A DNA stretch of 57,770 nt, taken from the NCBI GenBank assembly GCA_027596075.1, contig JADGJC010000200.1, forward strand, positions 1 to 57,770, written 5' to 3'. The notes below the pieces were generated by a model, which was given only the letters and a program-made list of their open reading frames with translations, made no database searches and had not been told where the DNA came from. This stretch comes from Rhizophlyctis rosea (taxonomy: Eukaryota > Chytridiomycota > Chytridiomycetes > Rhizophlyctidales > Rhizophlyctidaceae). Below, piece after piece: positions 45,001 through 54,606 of this stretch (position 1 is the first letter of the stretch; each line of letters begins with the position of its first letter). The position numbers and the translations under genes were made by a program.

Positions 45001-46829
45001 CGAGAATACAGAACAGCCACATTGATGACAATGAGCTCGAAAACGAGTATGACGCAAGGAGGCAGCATTCGAAACATGCAACTTGTTTGAAACTTTTGAA
45101 GTTAAGATCTTGGCGGACTTGGCGTGACTGGCTTAGAGAGGTACCATCCGCCTCAATCCTCGAGCGCGCCTATCAAGAATCAGGTTTAACTGCCCTACAC
45201 TTTCATGGGATGACCCTATCAATAGTGTATGGTTGATTGCAAGGCCTGGTGCCGGTTGTCCGAATCCTGATGTCCATGCAGGTAAGAGCTTCAAGGATTG
45301 TCCTCTCAGATTTCTCTGGCCGCTTTGTTATTGACCCAAACCTTCGATCTCAACGGGCAAGATTCCAAAAATTGAGCCAGTGTTCAGCTTGATTTCGCCA
45401 CCCTTGCTCTAACATTCGGTCAGGTGGCAATAGCTTTGTGCGGAGCATCATAAGAGAGAAGAGGCTGGGGGTGTATTTGGCGACGCGGTTGTAGTCCTAG
45501 TAGTAGAGGCGGTTCCATTAGTTGAAGGCGCCAGAGCGGCTAGGAGATGCCATTGTTGAGGACGTGTTGCATTAGCGTTGCGAGCAAAATTTTGCTGGAG
45601 AGTCCACGCCAATGATTCGGATTGCGGATGTTTCTGTGAACAAGATTGCTCATCATAAGGGGCAGTAAACATATATCTCTAGAACCCTCTGCGGTCCCCC
45701 CGTTTCTCTTGCTGTTTGACTGATGTGACATTCTTCCCTTGCGCAATGGGATCTGTGCGTGAAACCACTCAAAAGTCAATCTTTCGCATTCGTTCCATGA
45801 AAACCCCCTTTTGCAGAGTGTTCATTTAAGATGAAGAGAGAGCAAAGCTAGAATTTGTTTCAGCAAGTCCGATGACTTGCGCAATTCATACAGTTAATGC
45901 TAGGATAGTAGGCGGTTGGCCGCAAAAAAGTATGGTGAAATTTGTGAGAAGATGCCCACAGCCTAGCGGATGGACCCTTGGACCCTGGTGTTGACAAGCG
46001 AGTGCCATGAGTCATCATCAGTCATCTTATGTCCCGTGACCTGTTCGCATTTGACCCATTTTCCCAGCCAGCCCCAGCCAGCCCAATTCATCAGCAACAT
46101 CATCATGGTGCCACTCATGAGGGGCAACCCACGCATAATTTCGTGTAATGCTTGTGTGTGAAATTTGATGGTGGGAACGAACTGTGGCGAGCAGGCGACC
46201 ATACAACTGGAAGGAGAAAAAGGGGTCTTGTGGGTAAACTTAGAAAGGAGGTGAGACTGCCTCCCTTTCGTGAATACACCACACCGTCCGTGGATAGACT
46301 GCACTTATACCACTTGGACTACTCGGCACTGGCTGCACTGTGAGACTAACGGTGGGGTGGACAAACTTGACAGGTCTGAGACGAACCGCATACCGCAGGC
46401 AACTCGACCCACCCCATCTTCCACTTTCCCACGCTCCCATACACACAGAAATATCAACCACCTTTCCCACCCGACCAGTCCCTCATCTCGTGTCAGTCAT
46501 CTCCTTTTCCCAGACCCAGTCGCAGCAGTACAACCGGTCCGTCGTTTGCGTGCGGGGGAAGCTGCGCACCGTAAGGGGTGCTGTTGTTTGAGTGTCGGTC
46601 GTTCAGAAAGTGACCTGTAAGTGACGTCCACACTGCCCTGCTGGCATCACTTGTCAAAGTCGGCAAAGTGAAGACATCATGTTCTTGCCCCACCCCCCTT
46701 TTTGCAAACCTTTCTTGTACTCACCAACTGGGCTGCAACCCACAAAAAGCAGGCACCAGCACATATCAGTCCTGCCATCCGACATACATACCCGTCAAAG
46801 TTCCAACCTTCTGCTGAGTCGCACTCACC
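42047..46829. other. 4.8-kb gene-poor stretch
   Basis: No ORF carries recognisable domains. A 91-residue cysteine-rich reverse ORF at 42409-42684 is listed separately. A partial direct repeat containing CTGGCGAAA and CTCCTCAC-like words occurs near 43425 and 43605. From about 46390 to 46829 the DNA is pyrimidine-rich and is probably the promoter and leader of the MUB1/SamB-like gene. Confidence 0.45.
42409..42684 (-). CDS. Possible cysteine-rich small protein
   Basis: A 91-residue reverse ORF from ATG 42684 with nine cysteines, dense around YCWKTYRRVGCCTECVC. No zinc-finger family fits exactly and there is no support from splicing or composition. It may be chance. Confidence 0.18.
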   Translation of the reverse strand: MEMSDPSNHCTWMGIHQHAARYCWKTYRRVGCCTECVCTGMLRHITSLCPQLEERAAEPCVTRDFLKRTNKPTNSECITEQFVLTSRSTAD

Positions 46830-49283
46830 ATGGTCCGCCAAGAAAACTTCTCAACTCCACACCTAAACACCGCCGCTCTCCTGATAACACCCACACAATA
46901 TGACAAACGGGCCCTAACATGCACAGACCAGCTCACTCTCACCAATTCCCTCTTTAACCTCTCATACATGACGTCTGTCTCCACCCTTCGAATCGCATAC
47001 GTGCTGGCATCGGACGGAGGGCTGGAGCTGATAGTCCGCATTCTTACACGCCTAAATAGCAAACCCTCCACGCCGTTGAGTAGGGTAGCTTTTAGCGCTG
47101 GTCTGACGTGCCTCAGCAATGTCGCCATTAGAGGGAATCATCACCTGCGGAGACGATTGGTGGAAGCGGGTGTTGTCCCTGTCATAGTGGAACTCCTCGT
47201 CCGTGTCGTCCGAGTCTTGCGAGCCTTGAAAGACGCTGCTGACTCTAACTCTACACCTCCCATTGCACCTACATCAGTCGCAGCAGGAGCAGCAGCAACA
47301 CCCGGCGCAGTAGGAGCCGTAACAGACATTCCCACAATAGGAATAGACGAAGCCCTTCTAGCAGCCGAAGAAACCAACCTAGAACTTCGTGGAATGAACC
47401 TCATGCGACCAATTCACATAACCCTTCTCAACACACCTCGCCAACAAACTCCTGATCGCCTTCTCGCTCGAAGAAGACCCCTGGAAACCCTGGACCTCCT
47501 CCCGCGCGACCCACCCCGCACGCCGGGCCTCCCACTCGGCGGATTGGATGGAACAATGCCAATCAACCGAATGGATTTGCTCGAAACGCGAGCAGAGGCC
47601 GTTTTCAATACCAATACTGGTTTGGATGGAGGTAGGGTGGACGTGCATGTAGCTTCTCCCGTTCCCGTTACCATGCGGAGCGCTATGGAAAGTCCGTTGG
47701 GGTTCGAGAGCGAGGGTGAGTTCAGCGAAGGGAGCCGGAGACGAGGTGTGAGTCGTGTTGGGAGGAGTAGGCTGTGGAGGCGGGACGATGCGAGGAGTGC
47801 AGAGGGGGAGGATGTTGTTATGGAGGATGCGGAACGGGATGTGGATGGGGTGGAGGCGGGAAGTGATGGTGGGATGGCGCCGGTGACTGTTATGGGGATG
47901 GAGTTGAGCGGGTCGGAAGATTCCACCACGGCCGAACTTGCCGCTGCTAGCGAGAGTGGGGCCTGGGGGTGGAGTCGACGATCTTCCGGGACGGGCGCGG
48001 AAGGGATGGCGAGCCGACCTCTGACGCCGGATGTCAGTCGGAACGCCACTGGACGGAGGAGCAGTAGTCGGCTCCGGGTGGTTGGGTATGGAACGGATGG
48101 AGAGTCGGGAAGTGGGAGTGGGAGCGAGATTTCCGGGTCTGGTGGGAGGAGATCGGCTCCGGTCATTGGGGGAACATCTCTGAGAAGAGCTATGAGTGAG
48201 GGAAGTCGCGTGGGGAGTGCGAATGGGTTGTCGGTGGACAGGTACATGGAGCAGGGTGGAAGCAGCGCATCCACGACCCGCCAAGAGGAAGACGGGATGG
48301 TGGTTGATTCTGCTTCTGCGGACAGAAGGATTTGGAGTCCGAGTCCAACTGCGGGTGCTGCTAACAGGACCATCACCAACAGCAATGCAGCGGACCTCAT
48401 GTTTTCGCTTCCGCCTAGACCTACCCGGACGGGCACGTCTTCGACGACTGGGACAGTATCATCGATTGAGACGGCGACGATTCATCCGGCCACTCCACCA
48501 CCGCAAAGTGCATTCGGTGGACCCTTACCCTTACGTCGATTTGTCCCATCACCAGCACCACCCGCACCACCCGCACCCTTCCCACAAATTCCATTTACAC
48601 CAACAACAACAACACCCACAGCAACAACCCCAATCACAGCCACACCAACGCCAGCACCAACAACAACACCCGCACCACCACAACCAACAACCCCCTCAAC
48701 GCCACCACCGCCCCACACACATTACCGCATCGACGACATCCTCCTCTCCATCAAACTCGTAGCCTACCTCTCCAAATACCCGCACCTCCGCTCCGACCTG
48801 CACACCCAGTTCGCGCAGAACGTGTTTGAGCTTGTGGAGCAGTTCACCGTACCTGTTGGTGGAGGCGGGGGCAGTGGGAATTGGGGCGAGGTGAGGAAGT
48901 GGGCGGTTATATGCATGAGGAATGCGTTTAAGAGGGACGGGGGACGGGGTGAAGGGAAACGGGAACGGAGAGAGGATGTTGACGCGGATGCGGGGCGGGA
49001 TGAGGGGGGCGTTGGGAGGGATGATGAAGGTGATGAAGGGGAGGGACGGAAAAGGGAGGGAGTGTTGGATGGTGGTGTTCCCACCTTGACGACGACAAGG
49101 GAGTCCACGAAACCGTTACGGAGGTGCGGGCATTTGAAGTGTGGGAAGGTTGAGAGTCATCCGCGGGAGTTTTCGAAGTGTAGTCGGTGTCGGAGGGTTA
49201 CGTATTGTAGTAAAGTTTGTCAGAAGACTGCGTGGAGGTTGCATAAGAATTGGTGTTTGAAGTGTGAGGAGGGGGGGAAGTAG
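46830..49283 (+). CDS. MUB1/SamB-like MYND-finger protein
   Basis: A single 817-codon exon with a strong start context (caccATGG). The N-terminus (VRQENFSTPHLNTAALLITP, then YDKRALTCTDQLTLTNSL) matches the conserved opening of fungal MUB1/SamB proteins and leads into an armadillo-like helical region (LIVRILTRL, LTCLSNVAIRG). A long disordered middle is rich in Ser, Gly and Glu and then in Pro/Thr. Near the C-terminus a helical block (HYRIDDILLSIKLVAYLSKY) precedes a complete MYND zinc finger: CGHLKC, CSRC, YCSKVCQ, W..H...C. In yeast Mub1 works with the Ubr2 ubiquitin ligase in proteasome-gene control, and SamB affects polarity in Aspergillus; the same role here is inferred. Confidence 0.92.
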   Translation: MVRQENFSTPHLNTAALLITPTQYDKRALTCTDQLTLTNSLFNLSYMTSVSTLRIAYVLASDGGLELIVRILTRLNSKPSTPLSRVAFSAGLTCLSNVAIRGNHHLRRRLVEAGVVPVIVELLVRVVRVLRALKDAADSNSTPPIAPTSVAAGAAATPGAVGAVTDIPTIGIDEALLAAEETNLELRGMNLMRPIHITLLNTPRQQTPDRLLARRRPLETLDLLPRDPPRTPGLPLGGLDGTMPINRMDLLETRAEAVFNTNTGLDGGRVDVHVASPVPVTMRSAMESPLGFESEGEFSEGSRRRGVSRVGRSRLWRRDDARSAEGEDVVMEDAERDVDGVEAGSDGGMAPVTVMGMELSGSEDSTTAELAAASESGAWGWSRRSSGTGAEGMASRPLTPDVSRNATGRRSSSRLRVVGYGTDGESGSGSGSEISGSGGRRSAPVIGGTSLRRAMSEGSRVGSANGLSVDRYMEQGGSSASTTRQEEDGMVVDSASADRRIWSPSPTAGAANRTITNSNAADLMFSLPPRPTRTGTSSTTGTVSSIETATIHPATPPPQSAFGGPLPLRRFVPSPAPPAPPAPFPQIPFTPTTTTPTATTPITATPTPAPTTTPAPPQPTTPSTPPPPHTHYRIDDILLSIKLVAYLSKYPHLRSDLHTQFAQNVFELVEQFTVPVGGGGGSGNWGEVRKWAVICMRNAFKRDGGRGEGKRERREDVDADAGRDEGGVGRDDEGDEGEGRKREGVLDGGVPTLTTTRESTKPLRRCGHLKCGKVESHPREFSKCSRCRRVTYCSKVCQKTAWRLHKNWCLKCEEGGK

Positions 49284-51020
49284 GGTGGTGTGTTTCGAGC
49301 TGGGATGGGGGAGATGGTGGGTGTATGTGGCGGGTGGAAGGTGGTTGATGATGATATTGGTTTGGGATGCTCTTTTTCTTTTCTTTTCGTAGTTTGGTGT
49401 TTTACTTTTTTTCCTATTACCCTTTTTTCTTTCTTTTGTTTGTATGTGTATATGTGTTTTTTCTTTCGTTTGTTTTTCTTTGCTGTGTTTGCTGTTTATT
49501 TTTCGATTCTTCTTTTATGAAAATCATAAACAGAAATAGGCTACTTTCTTTCAAATCTGTTCTGTTCAAAGGATTGAAGAATTGGAGAGTAGTCTGAAGC
49601 CGATGGAGAGCGGAGACACTGATTCCAAGTCCATTGTACAAGATCGATCTGGGTGAAGGAAAAACCCCGTAAGAGCGCATTACAGAAAGCAACATACGTG
49701 TTTGCTGGATTTTCCAATTCCTTGCACCCGAAATGCAAGCAAGGATTCTTGTGTCTGAATCTGCTGAATTATGTCACTGCCGGGACTATGTGGCGACACG
49801 TTTTTTCCCTACTGCGCGTCATTCATACATGCCATCTTTCCTTTATCAAAGCGATCTACATCATTCAAAGCAATGTGAACATGAGAAATCGGTCTAGCTC
49901 TGCAAGGAGTTGCTTTCTATGAGTCGTCTGTACATTTGTTCTTTTTGGTTCCTTACAGCCTGCGCGTACCCTCGCAACCCCGAGTACCCCGCTCCCTCAT
50001 TGTTTGGTACAAAAGCTTGCGAAGGCATCCCTTTGCCACTACACTGTATGAAAATCATTCTCCACACCCGTCTGTTGTGAAAATTGCAACTGGAGCTGAC
50101 AAAAGGAGTTTCACTGAGATGAGAAAATCGGCCTGGAATCGACACTGTTTGCATGTGGTCTTTATCCTTAAAACCTGGAATGCTCTATCGCCTCTTTTTT
50201 TTTTATGTCCACGTCGTTATGCTTCGTGAAGTTGGCAAAAAATCTCGTGAAGAATAGCTCTACATACTGTCTGGACAGGATGATGACACACACTTTGAGT
50301 CTGTTCTGCACCAAGGTTTGCTATTTCATTTCGTGTCAATGGAACAAGTCAACAAACTTCAACATTCTGTCTCCTTAATCTTACCAGAATAGTGGGGATT
50401 AATATTGTTGAGACATCCTTTGAAACACGAAGAAAAAGAAGCGTCACGGAGGTAGGAGATGATATGGGCCCAATCCCCAGCTATCATGGGGAGTGAGCCT
50501 TGAGCGCTTTCTATGTAGCTATAAGTTCCGTGTGCGAGTGAACCAGTGGGGCTGAGAGAGAGCGTCCTTCGTTGAAGATATCCTTTCTTACTTTGCACAA
50601 CTCTCCAAACAGGCATTGGTTTGGATCATGCGAATGGTGGATTGGTTCACCTGGTTCCAAATAGGCTCTGCATCTTGGATTTGTCCTTTTTCGCCTTGGC
50701 TACCAAAACATTATCTAGCCAGCTGTTTCCGGCATATTGTCATTCCACAGATTTCAATGGGTGAGACAGCATAATCCCAAGAGTGCTTAGATGTTCTCCA
50801 TGTAGGAGATGGTTCTGCAACCGTATATATTCTGCCTGCCGGTTGACAAAATTTTGAGCGAGACAGCATGAGGAACGAGCGACCATTCCCTAATTACAAC
50901 CAAAAATGAATTTCAAGGGCGAGAGAAACATGCTTCGGAGCAGCAAGTGAAACTAGCATTTAGTGCTTCCCATCTTCATATCTTTGGTGTACCATTTCTC
51001 CATGCACATCTTCTCAACAT
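49284..51020. other. 3' region of MUB1/SamB-like gene and intergenic DNA
   Basis: From 49360 to 49520 the strand is strongly T-rich (CTTTT-type words), probably untranslated or terminator-proximal DNA. The rest holds only short motif-free ORFs. Confidence 0.45.
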
Positions 51021-51398
51021 CTATTCCTGGTATGCACTACAAGCCCTAATCACCTTTCCCTCCACATCAAACCAGAATGACTCCACAACTACCTTCTGCA
51101 CATGCGCACTCCTATACACTATAGAACACATATCAACCCCATGACAGACATGCAAGACGTCGAAGTGGATCTTCAGCCCGCGATCCGTGATAAGCGCAAG
51201 GGCACGCGTCCAGTAGTCTCTCAAAGCATTGATGCCAGTTACGGTGCTGGAGGGGTCACCGAGGACGGTTGTGATGAGTGGGGAGGTGAAGGTTATGTTG
51301 GGATGGTAGTGGGCGAGGATTGCGGGAAGGTCGTGGGCGTTCCAGCCGTCGACCCAGGCTTTGATGAAGGATTGGTTCGCGGATGGTGTGCGGGGCAT
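51021..51398 (-). CDS. SnoaL/NTF2-like domain protein
   Basis: From ATG 51398 the protein is 125 residues, exactly one NTF2-like fold. It shows the family pattern FIKAWVDGWNAHDLPAILAH, then ITFTSPLITTVLGDPSSTVT, GINALRDYWTRALAL and ESFWFDVEGKVIRACSAYQE. Small single-domain proteins of this kind are common in bacteria as SnoaL-like or nuclear-transport-factor-2-family proteins of unknown substrate. The frame is open further upstream to 51575, but that part is low in homology-like signal. It shares a promoter region with the divergent nitronate monooxygenase. It is intronless, unlike most neighbours, which may hint at bacterial origin (inference). Confidence 0.8.
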   Translation of the reverse strand: MPRTPSANQSFIKAWVDGWNAHDLPAILAHYHPNITFTSPLITTVLGDPSSTVTGINALRDYWTRALALITDRGLKIHFDVLHVCHGVDMCSIVYRSAHVQKVVVESFWFDVEGKVIRACSAYQE

Positions 51399-51741
51399 GG
51401 TCGTAGACGGCGGTAGAATTTGAATCGCACGTGCTGCGCTGCTGGGAGTTACAGGGTTCTCTTCCTCAGTGTAGCATTTATGCGTTTTTAGGACGACGGA
51501 ACAGAAAGTAGGAGGCGGAAGGAAAGGGGGAAGTTTGAACAACTTGAGCATACGAAATGTCATCCATCTCATCAATTCATATGACCAAATTCGTCATGCC
51601 GGAACCCGAAAAGCTCCGATCCTCCGAACCAGGGTGAACGTGGTCTCACCTTCCTCCTCCTTCCACCTTTTCACAACTCCATCTAGTCCATCCAGAGCAA
51701 CTTTCGTTGCAGCATTCACTGTTGCTCTTCATATTATCAAT
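51399..51741. promoter_or_regulatory. Shared divergent promoter, NTF2-like and nitronate monooxygenase
   Basis: 343 bp separate the two divergent start codons. The last 100 bp before 51742 are rich in TTCC/CCTC words, as in other leaders of the window. No specific operator is recognised. Confidence 0.4.
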
Positions 51742-53086
51742 ATGACCGCTCTCAGAACGCGCCTCACCTCCCTTCTGCACGTTTCCCACCCACTCGTGTG
51801 CCCTCCCATGGCGGGTGCGACGTTTGGCGCGCTTGCAGGGGTAATGGCGAAAGCGGGCGGGGTGGGGTTTCTGGCTGCTGGTGAGCTATTGTACTGATAC
51901 TCGCTTGAATAGTTGCCATGAGGGTCGTGTTTTCAGAGCAGAGAAGCGTCTAGGCCATCCGCCAATACGCGGACTGTCACCAGTCAAGTACAAATAGCCA
52001 CCTGCCAGGAGACATACCTTCTCACCCTTCTGCTTCGCAATTTGGCACGCAGGGTACAACTCAGATCCCAACTTCCTTCGTCGGGAATGGAAAATTGCCA
52101 AAGATACTGCAGGTCAACATCCTAAGGGGAAGTTGGGCATCGGCTGCGTGACTTGGTGGACCGAGCCACAGCCCCAAGTTATTGATGCGGTGGTGGAGTG
52201 CCAGCCAGATTTGGTTTGGCTTTCGGTAGGTGTCAAGCAAGTCTTGATGAGACGTATTATGGTTGGCATATAGATGGCTTTGATGCAAGAATACGACGTT
52301 TTGTCAAATGGCATTCTGGTGTATGTGATCGACGGAGAGTGGTGTAGCATATAAATCTGGGCATGAAAAACTTCTCATTGGCTCCCACAGTTTGGCGACC
52401 CCACCAATCTCGCCGAAATCATTCGTACCCGTCTTCCGAACACGCTCCTCACACTCCAAGTAACATCCCTGCAAGAAGCTCATACAGCCCTATCGCTCAA
52501 CCCCGATCTCCTCGTCCTCCAAGGCACCGAAGCCGGCGGCCACATCTCCAAAACCCCAACACCCCTACACACCTTCATAACAGAAACCCTCTCCTCCCTC
52601 CCCACCCGTCCCTCCATCCCAATCCTAGCAGCAGGAGGCATCGTCACAGGCTCCCAAGTCGCCGCCGCTCTCACCCTAGGGGCCGACGGCGCTGTAATCG
52701 GCACAGGGTTACTAGCCACCCACGAATCCGGCACACACCTAAACGCAAAGAAACGCATCATTCGTTCCACAACAACGGGAGAGCAGACCATTGTAACAGA
52801 TGTGCCGGATGTGTTGAGGGGGATGGTGTGGCCCGAGGGAATCTCGTTTAGGGTTTTGAGGAATGAGTTGTCGGATGGGGTTGAGGGGCGGGGTGAGGAT
52901 GTGGAGAGTTGGAAGGGGAGGTGGGAGGTTGGGAATAAGGCGGGGGATTATGAGAGTGTTGCGTTTGTTGGGTGTGGGATGGGGGTTGGGAGTGTTAGGA
53001 GGGAGGAGAGTGTGCAGGATGTTGTGGATAGGGTTGTTGGGGAGGCGGTGGCGAGTGTGCAGAACGTCAGTCAGGTTGTTGTGTGA
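51742..53086 (+). CDS. Nitronate monooxygenase (2-nitropropane dioxygenase family)
   Basis: Exons 51742-51880, 52053-52225 and 52391-53086 join in phase to 335 residues. The N-terminal strand reads HPLVCPPMAGATFGALAGVM, then AKAGGVGFLAAGGYN, with TIM-barrel landmarks LGIGCVTWW, PDLVWLS, LLTLQVTSLQEA, the flavin-site signature VLQGTEAGGHI, and the FMN phosphate-binding strand PILAAGGIVTGSQVAAALTL followed by GADGAVIGTG. The family oxidises alkyl nitronates such as propionate 3-nitronate using FMN and oxygen. The two introns (172 and 165 nt) are long for this window. It forms a divergent pair with the NTF2-like gene, which may point to shared regulation in detoxification. Confidence 0.9.
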
Positions 53087-53427
53087 GTGAATCAAAATAG
53101 TGTTGCAAGATGTTGGCGTTGATGCGTTACCCGTTAAGCTGTTTGCTGCGTGTGCAGCGATCCTCCGCAGGCTCTGAATACATCGAAGCCTGAGGAAAAT
53201 AGTATCAAATTTCCTGCTCAAGGATGATGTTCCAGCTTGATGACTCGATACGGTCCTTGAAGCATTCGTCTACCAGAAAAACTTGGCTGCATTCCTCTTC
53301 CCAACATCATGCCGAGGCACTTGAAACCCACTGTGATTTGAAGAGTCGCCTCCTGGGAAAACCCACAAGTCTGCAGCGGTAATCAATGAAAATGCTGAGA
53401 AGGGAACAAAGTGCTCTTCCCCGCGGA
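53087..53427. other. Convergent 3' intergenic region
   Basis: About 340 bp between two convergent stop codons. No gene or repeat seen. Confidence 0.4.
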
Positions 53428-54606
53428 CTAATACATCTGATACTGAGCAAACATTGCGGCCATAGTACTTTCTGTTCGATGAATATCCACCTTCATCCCT
53501 CTGCCCTTGCCCATCTCCACCACCGCCGCCGCCTCATTATCTGGCACCACGATGTCAGTCTCTAGCACAAAATGCTTTAGATGAGGTAGAAACGCCAAAG
53601 CTCGCAGAACACTATCTAAATCCCACCCATCCGTACGCAAAACCAATCGACGTAATGTATTTTTGCAGGGTACCCGCTCCGAGAAAGATGGGAGACCCTT
53701 AATGGGCAATTTGATATCCCCGAATTTCTTCGGCCACATGTCTAAGTCTACCAACCCCGTCAAGTTTTTCAGGTGACCGATGAAGTCATCCACGTCAATG
53801 GTATGCCGAGAGTACCCACTGATGGAGACTTTCTTCAATTGCAGCAGAGTGTCAACTGGAATGGACTTGACAGCCTTCTCCCATCCCGACCCAGCCAACT
53901 CTAACCTCTCCACCGACGCCTGTGTCAACTGTGACAGCTGATCAAAGTCTGCTATGCTCTGACTAAGATATTGTATTCTGATGTATTCCAAGCGTGGTGC
54001 AAAACTTGCAAGGTTTTCCATCCGTATGTTACCCGCGATTCTGATGTGCTTCAGGAAATTGGTAGGCTTCATCCGTATGTTGACGGGTAATTCTGGGATA
54101 GGTTGCAATTGCCGAAGGACGTTGCTGGGACGTGCGACGAGATCGATGGAGGATAGGGGGGCGTCGTGGAACGTGGCGAGGAGTTCGTTGATGACTGGTG
54201 ACATCTCTGCAGAGTCATATGCTGACAATGCAATGCGGAATTTGCGTAGGCGTATGTTGTCTTGTGTACTTTTAAACCCATCGATGAGGTGGGGGAGGTA
54301 GAGAGAGTCAGCGTCTCCGCCCACGTCAAGACTTTGTATTTTGGTGAAATTGACTTTGCGGAGGAGTTGCTCCCATTCTGGGGCGTCGGTGTCGTTGTAG
54401 TCTCGTAGAACGAGCTTTCGAGCTGCTTCCACTCGCAGTGGGTCTGCATGGAGGAGTTCTTGCCCTCGTGTGAGCTTCTCTAGGACTTCCAAAGGCTCGC
54501 CGACGATGATGAGTGGATAAAGGTGTGGAGTTGGATTGAGGGTGTCGCCATCTCGTAGACGGAATGCGACGTGTCTCCAGAGTTTGCAGATTTGGGCAAG
54601 GTGCAT
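53428..54606 (-). CDS. F-box/leucine-rich-repeat-like protein
   Basis: The ORF opens with HLAQICKLWRHVAFRLRD, the second half of an F-box-like motif (VCKxWR). It continues with irregular leucine-rich repeats such as IQSLDVGGDADSLYLPHLID, LKHIRIAGNIRMENLASF, LEYIRIQYLSQ, VERLELAGSG, LKKVSISGYS and LKHFVLETD. F-box/LRR proteins usually recruit substrates to SCF ubiquitin ligases. The first ATG (54606) truncates the F-box, and the frame stays open upstream to an acceptor-like catgagccag near 54750, so at least one 5' exon is probably missing. At 392 residues the listed part is otherwise complete to the stop at 53428. Confidence 0.65.
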   Translation of the reverse strand: MHLAQICKLWRHVAFRLRDGDTLNPTPHLYPLIIVGEPLEVLEKLTRGQELLHADPLRVEAARKLVLRDYNDTDAPEWEQLLRKVNFTKIQSLDVGGDADSLYLPHLIDGFKSTQDNIRLRKFRIALSAYDSAEMSPVINELLATFHDAPLSSIDLVARPSNVLRQLQPIPELPVNIRMKPTNFLKHIRIAGNIRMENLASFAPRLEYIRIQYLSQSIADFDQLSQLTQASVERLELAGSGWEKAVKSIPVDTLLQLKKVSISGYSRHTIDVDDFIGHLKNLTGLVDLDMWPKKFGDIKLPIKGLPSFSERVPCKNTLRRLVLRTDGWDLDSVLRALAFLPHLKHFVLETDIVVPDNEAAAVVEMGKGRGMKVDIHRTESTMAAMFAQYQMY

